Counted from the first letter of the stretch, positions 28,442 through 38,484 are shown. The stretch is DNA of 64,000 nucleotides from Burkholderiales bacterium (GCA_024235795.1 JACKLR010000002.1:124001-188000), one strand, 5' to 3'. Made by a program: numbers and translations. Notes: generated from the sequence alone by a model not told the origin.

Positions 28442-29755
28442 ATGTCAGAATCCAGTAAAACACCTTTAACCACAGATACTTCTGCAACAATAATCGAAGC
28501 AGGAGCGGGTTCGGAAATTGTCGATTGCGGCGCAATACCCGATTCCGATACGATCCATGAATGGCCTGTTTTGCTGGTGCTTGCCGCTGTACAATTTGTG
28601 CATATTCTGGACTTCATGATGATCATGCCGCTGGGGCCCGAATTTTTCAGGCTGTTTGACATTACACCACAGCAGTTTGGTTTGTTGGTGACAGTCTATA
28701 CGTTCAGTGCGGCAGTTTGCAGCTTTCTGGTGGCCTTCGTGGTTGACCGCTTTGATCGTAAGCATGTGCTTATTGGCTTTTGTGCGGGATTCTCGCTGGC
28801 AACATTGTTATGTGCTTTGTCGGTCAACTATCAGATGTTGCTGTTCAGCCGGGCGATTGCAGGCATGTTCGGCGGTCTGATGAGTGCAACTGTATTTTCA
28901 ATTATCGCCGATCTGATTCCCAAATCACGCCGGGGCAAGGCGACCGGGACCGTGATGTCTGCGTTTCCATTTGCAGCAGTTGCCGGTATGCCTATCGGAT
29001 TGTTTCTTGCCAATCTGATCGCTTGGCGTGTTCCGTTTATCATACTGGCCTTGATGGGATTAATTATTGTGCTGGCAGCTAATCGTTTGCTGCCCTCCGT
29101 TAAGCCGCATTTGCATGCGCTGCATCAAACTGATTCGCTGGATCTTTCAAATCAGTTCAAAAATATTTTTCTGAACAAGAATCATATTTTTGCTTTTTTG
29201 TTGATTGCCATGCTGATGTTTTCAGGCTACCTCGTTATCCCCTTTATTAGTGTCTATATGGTGACGAATGCGGGTATGCAAGAGCATGAGTTGCCTTATC
29301 TTTATTTTTTTGGTGGATTGTTCAGCTTTTTTACCGCGAATCTTTTTGGCCGTTTTACTGACCGTTACAGTAAAAAGCTGATGTTCGGTATTCTGGCGGT
29401 GCTGTCGCTCGTGCCGATTCTATGGATAACCCATATTTCAGAAGCGCCCTTGTTTTTGCTGCTGACGGCGACAACACTATTCATGATATTGGTCACGGGC
29501 CGCATTATCCCGTTAATGGCGTTGATTACCACATGTGTCAGGCCGCATTTGCGTGGCAGTTTTATGACATTTCATATGTCCATTCAACAGTTCTCAGCAG
29601 GAATGGGTTCGCTGCTGGCCGGTTCCATGATGATAATGACCGCGCATGGGAAAATCATGAATTTTGATACTGTTGGCATGATTGCAGCCGTGATAACCAT
29701 GGTCGGTATTTTGTTGGTTACGCAGTTAAAGACGATAGAAGAACTCGATGGATAG
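28442..29755 (+). CDS. MFS transporter, DHA1-type efflux
   Basis: The 437-aa inner-membrane transporter has an N-terminal soluble extension of about 40 residues, then about 12 membrane segments. A motif A-like loop VVDRFDRKHVLIGF follows the second helix, and a second half-motif (RFTDRYSKKLMFG) lies in the C-terminal half. The pattern suits drug or metabolite export by proton antiport. The substrate cannot be inferred from context. Confidence 0.87.
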   Translation: MSESSKTPLTTDTSATIIEAGAGSEIVDCGAIPDSDTIHEWPVLLVLAAVQFVHILDFMMIMPLGPEFFRLFDITPQQFGLLVTVYTFSAAVCSFLVAFVVDRFDRKHVLIGFCAGFSLATLLCALSVNYQMLLFSRAIAGMFGGLMSATVFSIIADLIPKSRRGKATGTVMSAFPFAAVAGMPIGLFLANLIAWRVPFIILALMGLIIVLAANRLLPSVKPHLHALHQTDSLDLSNQFKNIFLNKNHIFAFLLIAMLMFSGYLVIPFISVYMVTNAGMQEHELPYLYFFGGLFSFFTANLFGRFTDRYSKKLMFGILAVLSLVPILWITHISEAPLFLLLTATTLFMILVTGRIIPLMALITTCVRPHLRGSFMTFHMSIQQFSAGMGSLLAGSMMIMTAHGKIMNFDTVGMIAAVITMVGILLVTQLKTIEELDG

Positions 29756-29841
29756 AGTGATTACACTACGCTCACTCTGCCTTGCTGAGGCCCAAAATGG
29801 GCATCAGCAGCAACAGTTCACTCGTTGCTAACTCCTCCCTA

Positions 29842-30666
29842 ATGAAGCTGACGGACTGGAATCCTCTTTTTGACCGTCTCTCACCCGCTTTCGAGCCTTT
29901 CAAGCCGCTGACAGAGGCCATCAGTAGTGTTAAAAACTGGCCTACTTGTCTGGACCTCGAGAGCCTTAAACATCAGACTGATAACGATTTGGTTACGCAT
30001 TCCGGTATGCCGGTTCGTTTTGTGCCTCAAGAGAATGCCGCCAGTAATGATTTTGCGCAACCGTATGAAACCAGAATCTATCTTACCGGTATGGTGGCGA
30101 CACGTTCAGAGAACTGGCATGATTTCTTTAACGCGTTGGTCTGGATGACATTTCCGAATGCCAAGGCAGCGCTGAACTACATCCATTATCAGGCGCTGGT
30201 TCACGCATTTCAGCGTAAAACCGAAGGACGGGGCACGTTAAGAGATGCAGCAACACTTTTTGATGAATCGGGTGTGGTGGTGTTGAGCAGCCAATCCCAC
30301 CTCATCGAATTATTAAGGCAACATGAATGGAAAGATGTGTTCTGGAGGGAACGGGAAACCGTTCTGAAATCAATGCGCTTTATTGTATTCGGGCATGCAT
30401 TGTATGAGAAAGCGCTTAATCCTTATCTTGGGATGACGGGTAAGGGTGTTTTTTTTCAGGTGAAAGCCCTTTTTTTTCGACGACCACTGACAGAGCAATT
30501 GCATGCGATTGATCAATGGTTGGCAGATTTTCTGCTGCAGAAACTATCCGTCACTGCTGATCTGTCACCGATTCCCTTATTGGGGTATCCGGGATGGTTT
30601 GATGGTAATGGTTTTAGCGAGTTTTATGATAACCCCCAATATTTCCGTTCGCGTTCGAAGAAATGA
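29842..30666 (+). CDS. DUF3025-like protein of unknown function
   Basis: The cytoplasmic protein has the pattern of the DUF3025 family: YETRIYLTGMVATRSENWHD and FNALVWMTFPNAKAALNYIH. The family has no known function. The ATG at 29842 (MKLTDWNPLFDRL, 274 aa) fits the family start; an ATG at 29797 and a TTG at 29782 extend it but lack support. It follows the MFS gene on the same strand. Confidence 0.7.
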   Translation: MKLTDWNPLFDRLSPAFEPFKPLTEAISSVKNWPTCLDLESLKHQTDNDLVTHSGMPVRFVPQENAASNDFAQPYETRIYLTGMVATRSENWHDFFNALVWMTFPNAKAALNYIHYQALVHAFQRKTEGRGTLRDAATLFDESGVVVLSSQSHLIELLRQHEWKDVFWRERETVLKSMRFIVFGHALYEKALNPYLGMTGKGVFFQVKALFFRRPLTEQLHAIDQWLADFLLQKLSVTADLSPIPLLGYPGWFDGNGFSEFYDNPQYFRSRSKK

Positions 30667-30737
30667 ATCCTATGCGGTGAAACGCGCTGGCCATTCCGGT
30701 GTTGATCGATTTCAGATGTCTTGGTTATCGTGAAAAA

Positions 30738-31352
30738 TCATTGCCCCTCTCCGTAAATCCGCTTGGCAAAGCGCAGCAATTGAGAACTCAGCCTTAAGCC
30801 TGCCTTCCGGGTTGAATCCAGATCGACTGTAAACGTAACTTTGTCTTCCAAGATTTCCATATTGATACTGACGCCTTTTTGATCTGCATGTGGATGATCG
30901 GCTACCGTTAAAACGGGACTATTTTTCAATGAATCGAGAATGGTGTTTAGGTTTTTGATTTCCGAGAAAGAAATGAACACAAGCTGGCACTGGTTGAGAT
31001 GATTGATGTGATTGATTCTGTGGAGTGCGATCAATTGATTGTTGACTTTTTTTCCTTCCAGCGTGGCGTCGATCGTCTGACCAAACGGATCTTTTCCGTA
31101 GATGCACAGATTAAAAGAATCGCCATAATTGTCAGGCCAGGTGGTATATCCCGCAAAATTAAAAAGAAATGCTGATTTCAGGACATGCTCTGATAATTCA
31201 TTGGCTTGCATGCTTGGCGAATAGGCCGCGCTGATAAAGCAAAGCAAAATCTTCACATACACAGCGATGAACCGGGCACGGGATGTCTTCCCCGAATAGC
31301 GCGTGTTCTTCCTTAGCAGGTTGATCGCTGTGTTAATGAATATGGCTCTCAT
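30738..31352 (-). CDS. YfiR-family periplasmic protein
   Basis: The 204-aa protein has a hydrophobic export segment (about residues 29-45) and the YfiR/DUF4154 pattern KSAFLFNFAGYTTWPDNYGD, LCIYGKDPFG, QCQLVFISFSE and a C-terminal RLSSQLLRFAKRIYG. In Pseudomonas, YfiR restrains the diguanylate cyclase YfiN. Here no cyclase gene is adjacent. It is downstream of and co-directional with a TonB-dependent receptor gene, 36 bp apart, a pairing often seen for this family, so the two are probably an operon. Confidence 0.83.
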   Translation of the reverse strand: MRAIFINTAINLLRKNTRYSGKTSRARFIAVYVKILLCFISAAYSPSMQANELSEHVLKSAFLFNFAGYTTWPDNYGDSFNLCIYGKDPFGQTIDATLEGKKVNNQLIALHRINHINHLNQCQLVFISFSEIKNLNTILDSLKNSPVLTVADHPHADQKGVSINMEILEDKVTFTVDLDSTRKAGLRLSSQLLRFAKRIYGEGQ

Positions 31353-31388
31353 TCAGTTTCCTGGCCGGCTGTTCTTATCGCTCTGGCT

Positions 31389-33350
31389 TTAGAAACGCCA
31401 TGTCAGTTTGGTGAAAATGCCGCGCTGAATTTGTACGGGCATAGTTTGTATGAGTTCTGGCGCAAATTCCTGGTGATGCGTTTGCAACAGGTTTTGCCCG
31501 ATCACTGATATTTCCATTTTGGAAACAGGCCGCCATGCCAGGCGAAGATCCAGCGCCTGATAACTATCCACCTCAATTCCGGGTAATCGATGAATATGAC
31601 GGAAGAACGCATCGACATCAATATTATGTGCCAGATCAAATTGTGCCCGCAGTGTGAATTGATGGATCGGGTCCTGGCCAGATTCGGCTTCCTGGCCCTC
31701 AGGAACGCGGTTTTCAACTTGCAGATAACTGTAAGTCGGCATGAAGCGCAGGTCGTTCATTGCGCGCCACTCCCCGAAAATTTCAAAACCATAAATACGC
31801 GTTTCGCGGTCACTGGTGAGTTGCATCGTAGTTGAAGTTAACTCCAATTCGCTCGACGAATGATCGTAGTCATTATAGAAGCCTGCGATATCAACTGATA
31901 GTGAAGGATTGAACTGATGTTTGTATCCTGTTTCGAACGACCATAATGTCTCTGCCGCAATCAGCGGATTACTGATGAGTCTGATAAACTCAGCGCCATT
32001 TTGGATGAATTGATTGCCTTCACGTTCAAACCGTGATGGCAGGCGGACTGAACGAATGGCGGAAAACCATAACGAATGGTTGTCCCCGGGCGTGAACAGG
32101 ACTCTTGCGCTGGGCAGCAAGTGACCATTGGTATAGGTATGATCCAGATACTTTAAGCCCGGTGTGAATGTTAACAGGTTCTCGATGAGTGACATTTCAC
32201 TTTGAATAAAAACATTGGCTGTTTTTAGGTTGCGCCGTGAGGAATCAAAGAAAATCGGTAAATTTTTGCCCAAATGGTCAATCGACCAGCGGTATCCGCC
32301 TCCCCAAATGATGTCTTGGCGAATGAAAGTGGATAATGGGAAGCGTTGTTGAAAATCCACGTCGACCGTGTGCCGTAGTTCACGAAAGGAGAGCTCGTTA
32401 CGTTTGGTGTGGTCATAGTAGATTTGTAAGATGGTATTCGTTGACTCATTGGTGGTGTTTTTCCAGCGCATTAGCGCGTGTCCGCCAGAAAAATTGACAT
32501 CTTCAATTCCGGTAAGCGCTGTTTCAGGGGACGCCGGATTGACAAAAGTTACGTTCTGGCCAGCCTTGCCGCTGTAGTATTGGCCAAGAAAGGTGATCTC
32601 ATTGCCAGGGTTGATATCCCAGTCTGCACGAAAACCGGCGGTGCCAATGCGCCAGTCATCATTAGCGCCTACTGGGCTGAAGCTGTTGTCTCTGATAACA
32701 CCCTTGCCGTAAACGCGGTAGTGCAGATTATCGCCAATTTGTCCACCGTACCGGGCTGTGCCAAATCCTCTTTCCTCTGTGCCCCCGCCTGCGGTGATTA
32801 GCTTGCCTTGCGTATTTTTGGCGGTTTTTGTGATGATATGGATGGCACCATTGGCTGCATTGGCGCCCCAGATGGTTCCACTGGGCCCGCGGATTACCTC
32901 GATTCGTTCAATATCCTCCAGAGGCAGATCCAGCGTTTCCCAGAATGTCCCGGCAAACAAGGGAGAATAAACTGTGCGGCCGTCGATCATGACCAACAGA
33001 TCATCCGCAAATCGACCGCTAAACCCCCTTGATGTTACCGACCATTTGTTGGCGTCAATACGTGCGACGGATATCCCGGGTGCCATGCGGAGCAATTCGG
33101 GAATGCTGTTGGCGCTAGATCGACGGATATCGTCTTGGGAAATGACGAAAACGGCCGCTGCCGTTTGTTGTAACTTCTCGTCTTTGCGTGAAACTGTTGA
33201 AATTGTTACATTCATCAGGTCGGCCAGCGGGATGTCGGTTATATGGTCTTTTGTTAGTATTAATTGATTGGCGGAAAATGATAGTTTGGAAATCAAAGAT
33301 AAAAACAGAAATAGTGCAATTGCTTTCCGGGAAAAGATGATTAATAACAT
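31389..33350 (-). CDS. TonB-dependent outer-membrane receptor
   Basis: The 653-aa protein has a signal peptide, a plug domain (about residues 55-165: VFVISQDDIRRSSANSIPEL, LVMIDGRTVYSPLF, IERIEVIRGPSGTIWGANA) and a long beta-barrel ending in a C-terminal Phe (TKLTWRF), as required for outer-membrane insertion. The ligand is unknown; siderophore or vitamin uptake is likely for the family. A Fur-box-like sequence 20-38 bp upstream suggests iron control. Confidence 0.9.
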   Translation of the reverse strand: MLLIIFSRKAIALFLFLSLISKLSFSANQLILTKDHITDIPLADLMNVTISTVSRKDEKLQQTAAAVFVISQDDIRRSSANSIPELLRMAPGISVARIDANKWSVTSRGFSGRFADDLLVMIDGRTVYSPLFAGTFWETLDLPLEDIERIEVIRGPSGTIWGANAANGAIHIITKTAKNTQGKLITAGGGTEERGFGTARYGGQIGDNLHYRVYGKGVIRDNSFSPVGANDDWRIGTAGFRADWDINPGNEITFLGQYYSGKAGQNVTFVNPASPETALTGIEDVNFSGGHALMRWKNTTNESTNTILQIYYDHTKRNELSFRELRHTVDVDFQQRFPLSTFIRQDIIWGGGYRWSIDHLGKNLPIFFDSSRRNLKTANVFIQSEMSLIENLLTFTPGLKYLDHTYTNGHLLPSARVLFTPGDNHSLWFSAIRSVRLPSRFEREGNQFIQNGAEFIRLISNPLIAAETLWSFETGYKHQFNPSLSVDIAGFYNDYDHSSSELELTSTTMQLTSDRETRIYGFEIFGEWRAMNDLRFMPTYSYLQVENRVPEGQEAESGQDPIHQFTLRAQFDLAHNIDVDAFFRHIHRLPGIEVDSYQALDLRLAWRPVSKMEISVIGQNLLQTHHQEFAPELIQTMPVQIQRGIFTKLTWRF

Positions 33351-33369
33351 GTGGTGTTAAGATTGTTAA

Positions 33370-33388
33370 GAAAATGAGTATCATTGTT
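33370..33388. promoter_or_regulatory. Candidate Fur box
   Basis: GAAAATGAGTATCATTGTT matches the 19-bp Fur consensus (GATAATGATAATCATTATC) at 14 positions and lies 20 bp upstream of the TonB-receptor start codon. Iron-dependent repression of the receptor and YfiR-like genes is inferred. No other copy was found in the window. Confidence 0.5.
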
Positions 33389-33942
33389 CAATGACGTCAA
33401 CGAAATATCCGATGGATTTTCCAGTGATAATCATTTTGTTGTGCGGTTTAGCTAAAGTTTTAACATAAATCCAGTCATAAATCGGTAAGCGGTGTTCCAT
33501 TAATAAATAGTTTTTTAATAAGCTTTAAACGATAAGAATCTGCAATTCTGATATCGGGAGTTCATATATAACAGAATTTTACAGGCAGGAAATTACCACA
33601 CATTATAAAAAACCTGGCAGCAAAAAGGGCTTAATTTTGTTAGTATTTCTCCGCCGCGAACAGCAATCCCCGAAAGGGCAATCTTATAAAATTATTCTTT
33701 TTGTTTTTTGGCCGTAGTATCCGCGAAAGGAAAGCGGGCTTGTAAACAAACAGTACAGAACATCGTTTTGGGCAGTGATTTTAACAAAAGAACCGTCACA
33801 TAAAAACAGCAAAAACTGTGGGCAATGGCGATTTAGGGCAATGGCTGCAAAATCCTACTGTATGTTCCGCCTCTATCCAATCAGACGAATCTGCAAATGA
33901 CAGAATCAAAGTCTGGTGCGGGACAATGCGTTAAGGAAGGGT
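33389..33942. other. Non-coding region of about 550 bp
   Basis: Lies between the divergent-facing end of the TonB-receptor promoter and the end of the alcohol dehydrogenase gene. Several short GC-rich inverted segments occur near 33640-33740 but they do not match a riboswitch consensus. No gene is supported. Confidence 0.45.
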
Positions 33943-34893
33943 TTAGTTTTCAAACAAAATCTTCAGAGTGCCTTTTTTGCGCGCGTGATTGAATGCGTCA
34001 AGGGCTTGATTCAGGCTGTAGGAGCCTTGGATCATCGGCTCCACCTGTATCTGTCCGGCGGCGAGCGTGGCCAGTGCGTAGTTGAATGGACCGCAGCGCG
34101 ATCCGATTAGCGTAATTTCATCGACAACCAGCGCTGAGGCATTGATGGTTAGCATTCCGGCATAGGTGCTTTTCAGCACCAGTGTGCCGCGTGACCGCAA
34201 GGCGCGCCGCGCAAAATCAAACCCGGCCGGATTGCCGGTGCATTCAACCGTCAGATCGAAGCTGCGTTCGCTGATAGCGGTAGCTGGTGCCGTAGCGATA
34301 CCTAGAGTCTGTAGAATGGCAAGTTTTTCAGCATGCCGGCCGACTACTAACAGATCGCATCCTGTCAACGCCAGCGTTTGCGCGACCAAAAGTCCGAGCT
34401 TGCCATCACCAACGACCAGCACGCGGTCATTAAGTGTTATTTGCACCTGTTCCTGAATTTGCAGTGCCGCTGCTACGGGTTCGGTGAAAACTGCAGTGTT
34501 TGTGGGAATGGTATCCGGCACAATATGAAGATTGGCAACCGGCAGAGTGATAAAGTCGGCGAAAGCCCCGTTCCGGTTGATAATGCCGAGTACCGTGCGG
34601 TTTTCACAGTGTGTGGGTCGACCGGTGCGGCAATAGTGGCAGTGACCGCAGGTGGTGTTGATTTCACCCACTACGCGCTTGCCAAGTAATTCTTTGGGGC
34701 CGCTTTCGACGATACCGACAAATTCGTGCCCTGGCACGCCTCGGTAGGGATAGTAGCCTCGGAGCAGCTCAAGATCTGTGTTGCAGATTCCGGCTCTGAT
34801 AATCCGGATCAACGCTTCGCCCGTTACTGGTTCAGGCACGGGTAGATCGGCGCGTAACCTCAGGCGTTGATTTTCTAACCAGATTCCTTTCAT
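33943..34893 (-). CDS. Zinc-dependent alcohol dehydrogenase-like oxidoreductase (MDR family)
   Basis: The 316-aa protein has the MDR zinc signature (GVPGHEFVGIV) with the catalytic Cys in RAGICNTDLE, the structural zinc Cys cluster CGHCHYCRTGRPTHC, and a nucleotide-binding fold (VLVVGDGKLGLLVAQTLALT). It is shorter than the usual 340-350 aa. The likely substrate is a polyol, aldehyde or sugar; context gives no help. The gene is monocistronic and borders the Mu-like element. Confidence 0.85.
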   Translation of the reverse strand: MKGIWLENQRLRLRADLPVPEPVTGEALIRIIRAGICNTDLELLRGYYPYRGVPGHEFVGIVESGPKELLGKRVVGEINTTCGHCHYCRTGRPTHCENRTVLGIINRNGAFADFITLPVANLHIVPDTIPTNTAVFTEPVAAALQIQEQVQITLNDRVLVVGDGKLGLLVAQTLALTGCDLLVVGRHAEKLAILQTLGIATAPATAISERSFDLTVECTGNPAGFDFARRALRSRGTLVLKSTYAGMLTINASALVVDEITLIGSRCGPFNYALATLAAGQIQVEPMIQGSYSLNQALDAFNHARKKGTLKILFEN

Positions 34894-35465
34894 ATAATTA
34901 GTTTGGTGTTTTTAAATGGTTGCACAGGGATATAGTCAAATCCTGAGAGGGGGGTGATGAATCCGGAATTCCGAAGTTAATGAGAGAAGTATAATAATAA
35001 ATAATAAAAATAAAAAGTTAACACTCAAAAATAGCTGAAGCATCCATTTTATAAAATGTAAAAAAATGATACTTTTTTATCAAAAAATAGAATATAAACG
35101 CGGAATAATGATTAAAAAGTAAATTTTTTTTGAACAGTTTTGTTTTTCAAACCATGACTGAGTTGTTTTAGGACAATAAATCTTTTATAGAAAAAATACA
35201 TCAGTGCTAATCCAAGTTAATAAGTGGTTTAACGCTAATCAAAAGAAAGTTCCAAATAAAGTGAAAATCTGAGAATCAAACCAAGTGTTTATTACCTCTT
35301 TCTGATGAATTCGAGGTCTTTTCTCGAAAGAATAAGAAATTTTCTGCCGCAAAATTTCTATAATGTGCGGCGGATTTGGAAAATCATGGATTTTTACCGC
35401 CGTACCGTTAACAACCGCATAGTTACTTATTCTTTGTAAATTTACTCAAATATTTTTGAGGAAAT
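34894..35465. other. AT-rich region at the left edge of the Mu-like element
   Basis: A 572-bp stretch of low GC with no supported gene. It contains the left copy (35249-35260) of a 12-bp sequence that is repeated in inverted orientation at the right edge of the element. Confidence 0.5.
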
Positions 35466-36092
35466 TCATGCGGCGGATTGTGATGCTAAATCTATCAAAT
35501 CTTCGATCATTTGTTGATCAACTTTTCCACTTGCTTTGAATGATCTATAGAGCGTAATTGCTGCTAAGGCCTTTTTCTCAGGTTTGAATCTTATTTTTTT
35601 CTGTTCCAGCGAGAATTCAAGTCGTTCAATGATAGTTTTCAACAAGTTGGTATCTATTGAGTTATCATCACATTGAGTGGCAATTTTTGTGTTTTTTTTA
35701 AGGAAATTCTTAACAGGTTCAACTAAATCTGCCGCAATTCCATCTACTTCTTCATTTTTTTTGTAAATTTCTTGTGCAATTGAAACTGAATTTTCAATTA
35801 AAAGTAGAGTGTCTTCATCTGAAATACCAAGTTCGTAACAGATTAGAGAGAATAAATCTTCAATAACCATATTTCTCAATGTGTTTTGGAACGTGTTTTC
35901 TTGTCCATAAATCACGTAAGAAATGTCAACTCCAATTTTCGTGGCTGCCTCAAGATATTTAGCATCGGGAGACCGCGTATCTGATTCATAAGATGATTGA
36001 GCACGTCTGCGCACACCGCAAGCAATAGCAAAATCTTCCTGAGTCATATTAATTTTTTCACGCTCTTCTCGCAGTCGAGAACCTATACTCAT
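35466..36092 (-). CDS. Phage repressor-like XRE-family regulator
   Basis: The 208-aa protein has an N-terminal helix-turn-helix of the XRE/Cro-CI class (IGSRLREEREKINMTQEDFA, IACGVRRRAQSSYE) and a C-terminal region with helices that may mediate oligomerisation. It is transcribed divergently from the ner-like gene, the position of the lysogeny repressor in Mu-like phages. It probably binds the repeated TGTGCTCA sequences in the intergenic region. Confidence 0.8.
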   Translation of the reverse strand: MSIGSRLREEREKINMTQEDFAIACGVRRRAQSSYESDTRSPDAKYLEAATKIGVDISYVIYGQENTFQNTLRNMVIEDLFSLICYELGISDEDTLLLIENSVSIAQEIYKKNEEVDGIAADLVEPVKNFLKKNTKIATQCDDNSIDTNLLKTIIERLEFSLEQKKIRFKPEKKALAAITLYRSFKASGKVDQQMIEDLIDLASQSAA

Positions 36093-36102
36093 AATTTAAC
36101 CC

Positions 36103-36146
36103 TTGACAATGATTCGTTTTGTGCTCAATATGTTCGTATGTGCTCA
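36103..36146 (+). promoter_or_regulatory. Candidate early promoter with operator-like repeats
   Basis: A perfect -35 hexamer TTGACA (36103-36108) is followed by weak -10 candidates near 36126. Two identical TGTGCTCA octamers at 36120-36127 and 36139-36146, 19 bp apart (about two helical turns), overlap the promoter. The repressor and Ner-like genes diverge from this region, so the octamers are good operator candidates. Confidence 0.45.
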
Positions 36147-36187
36147 TTTATATTATATTGAACGCATAAATGGTAACAGGAGAAGAT

Positions 36188-36400
36188 ATGAAACAAAAGA
36201 AATTAAAGACACGTGAAGAAGTATTGGATGATTTCACAACTAAAGGAATTAGTATCCGTAGTTGGGCAATAAAAAATGGTTTTTCACCTTCTATTGTTCG
36301 TCATGTGCTAAGTGGCAAGTTAAAAGGGCGAATAGGCAAGAGTCACAATGTAGCAGTAAAGCTTGGCTTAAAGGCTGGTAAATTGTTTCGAGGATTATAA
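36188..36400 (+). CDS. Ner-like DNA-binding protein
   Basis: The 70-aa protein matches small Mu-like Ner/phage regulators with a helix-turn-helix pattern (ISIRSWAIKNGFSPSIVRHV, followed by LSGKLKG). AGGAG at 36178-36182 favours the ATG at 36188 over the one at 36170. In Mu, Ner represses the early and repressor promoters. The transposase gene starts at the base after its stop codon. Confidence 0.75.
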   Translation: MKQKKLKTREEVLDDFTTKGISIRSWAIKNGFSPSIVRHVLSGKLKGRIGKSHNVAVKLGLKAGKLFRGL

Positions 36401-38422
36401 ATGCCAATAAAAAAGACGTCATTCAGTGATCCACTGCTTGGTATTGACATAGTTTCAGAGCTTATAACTAAAGCTTGTCGCACTATACGAGAAAATTGTG
36501 TTGACGGGAAATATACGGGTGCACAAAAAGATAGTACAGGCTCTTGGCTTATACCATTATCAAGCCTTCCGTCGATAGCGCAAGCGCGATACTGGATAAG
36601 AAATGCAAGTAATGATGAATGCCTTGTGAATGCCGATAGCTTGCGGAAGTTATCTGAAGAACAGGAAGAAGATTTATGGTCGTCCTTTGAGGAATCTTCA
36701 GAAAAACTAAAGCAGAAAGCTTATCGTGATGCTGAAGCTTGTCTAGCATGGCAAATCATGAAGTCGGAAGGTAAGCACTTTCAAGATGCATTGATTGAAA
36801 TAGAGAAAGAATACGGAATAAAAAGCACCGCAATTTATGAAAAATTCAAAATCGTTAAAGATTATGAACCAAAGCACTGGCCAGCGTTATTGATTGGAAA
36901 ATGGCGGGGAGAAAATGCCAAACGCGTTGAATGGCCATTGGAGGCATGGGGAAAGTTTATAAAAGAAATGTCTTCACCCGGCCGAAAAGTTAAAGCTGCA
37001 TGGGATCGCACAAAGCAGGAAGCTGATAAACAAAGATGGGGCAAGATTCCAAGTTATGACACAGCAAAATCTCAATGGAACGATTTAGAGGATGATCTTA
37101 AAGCAGCGCTTAGGGGCGAATTAAAAATCCTTAAAGCTAAATCACCAACGGCAATCAGAAAATATGACCAACCGTTACATGAAATCTGGTCTATGGATGG
37201 AAAGAAAGCTGATGTAATTGTCATTGATCGCAAAGGTAAATATGGACAGAAAAACAAAAAACATCGTTTGTGGTTGTATGCTTATATGGAAAGCCGTAGC
37301 CGTTTTCTGCTTGGTTATGCATTAGGAGTTTCTTTAACGTCCGATCTTTTGCGTGATGCTTTTCTTCACGCACTCAAAACCACTGACAGGATTATTCCAC
37401 GCGAAGTACAACCAGATAGCGGCATGGAAGGTGCAGCCAAAGAAATAACCGGTGGGGCTCCGTGGAGGCGGCGAGGCAAGGTAAAAGATGATGAAATCAT
37501 GGGGCTGTTCCCGTTCCTGGGGATTGAAATACGCTGGGTAAGCTTGGCACATGGGCAAGCAAAACCAATCGAAAGATTTTTTGGGACATTATCCGGGAGA
37601 CTGGAAACTTTACCAGAGTTTCGGGGGGCTTTTTGTGGCAATTCAACAGAAACAAGGCCGGAAGAATGGGATGATGACAAAGCTGTTCCGGTTGAGTTGT
37701 TTGAACGATTTCTTGATGAGGAAATATCCAGTTATAACCAGAGGCCACATCAGGGTGATAACATGGACAATAGAACTCCACTTCAAGTCTATACCGAGCT
37801 GATGCAACAACCTGGATACATAGCTAAACGTATCAGTGAGGCTCAATTGCGTGTTTGTACATACTCATCTGTTGCGATAACCATACGCCGAAACGCTACA
37901 TTCACAATTCTAGGTGCTTCTTACTGGAGCGAAGGAACGGCCAAGCTTGCGCCGGGCAAAGGGTACTATGCACGCTATAACCCACGTAATTTGAGCGATA
38001 CCGTGTATGTTTACAAGGGAAATAAATTGAAGTGTGAAGCTACCAAAAAAGAAATGACCTCATTCAATGACAAGGCGGCCGCAAAAGAAATTACACAAGC
38101 TAGAAGCAAGTACGTGAAAAGCAAAAAACAAGCAGCCAAAGCACTTCAAGAGCTGTCTGGAACTGAGAGCCGTGCATTTCTCAAGAAACTGGCTGAAGAA
38201 AATATTCCTGAAAACGTCGAACAAAAATCGGTTGAGGCTTTACCCAAACCAAAAGTCATTGAAATAGTTAAAAGTGAGATGGATATACCAGGTAAAAAAA
38301 CGGTTGAAGAATTAGAGCATGAGGAAATTAAGAAGGAGGCTGAAAAAATCAGGAAAGAACAATCTAGAGGGCTAGTGGATAGTTACAAAAATCGGGCTAT
38401 AACAAAAAGCAAAGGCGCATAG
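36401..38422 (+). CDS. Mu-type transposase A
   Basis: The 673-aa transposase catalyses strand transfer. The N-terminal DNA-binding subdomains are followed by the DDE core with Asp266 (WSMDGKKADV), Asp339 (VQPDSGMEG) and Glu391 (AKPIERFFGT). This spacing is nearly that of MuA (269, 336, 392). The Lys-rich helical C-terminus should contact MuB. A short gap of 62 bp precedes the ATPase gene. No frameshift is seen. Confidence 0.93.
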   Translation: MPIKKTSFSDPLLGIDIVSELITKACRTIRENCVDGKYTGAQKDSTGSWLIPLSSLPSIAQARYWIRNASNDECLVNADSLRKLSEEQEEDLWSSFEESSEKLKQKAYRDAEACLAWQIMKSEGKHFQDALIEIEKEYGIKSTAIYEKFKIVKDYEPKHWPALLIGKWRGENAKRVEWPLEAWGKFIKEMSSPGRKVKAAWDRTKQEADKQRWGKIPSYDTAKSQWNDLEDDLKAALRGELKILKAKSPTAIRKYDQPLHEIWSMDGKKADVIVIDRKGKYGQKNKKHRLWLYAYMESRSRFLLGYALGVSLTSDLLRDAFLHALKTTDRIIPREVQPDSGMEGAAKEITGGAPWRRRGKVKDDEIMGLFPFLGIEIRWVSLAHGQAKPIERFFGTLSGRLETLPEFRGAFCGNSTETRPEEWDDDKAVPVELFERFLDEEISSYNQRPHQGDNMDNRTPLQVYTELMQQPGYIAKRISEAQLRVCTYSSVAITIRRNATFTILGASYWSEGTAKLAPGKGYYARYNPRNLSDTVYVYKGNKLKCEATKKEMTSFNDKAAAKEITQARSKYVKSKKQAAKALQELSGTESRAFLKKLAEENIPENVEQKSVEALPKPKVIEIVKSEMDIPGKKTVEELEHEEIKKEAEKIRKEQSRGLVDSYKNRAITKSKGA

Positions 38423-38484
38423 CAAGCTACCACTTGTATGCGCCGGATATTACTTATTACAACAAATTGCGGGGATTATTTTAA

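Noticed and set aside
33640..33740. Possible riboswitch upstream of the TonB receptor
   Set aside because: Short inverted segments are present but do not match the conserved core of cobalamin, c-di-GMP or other riboswitches I know.
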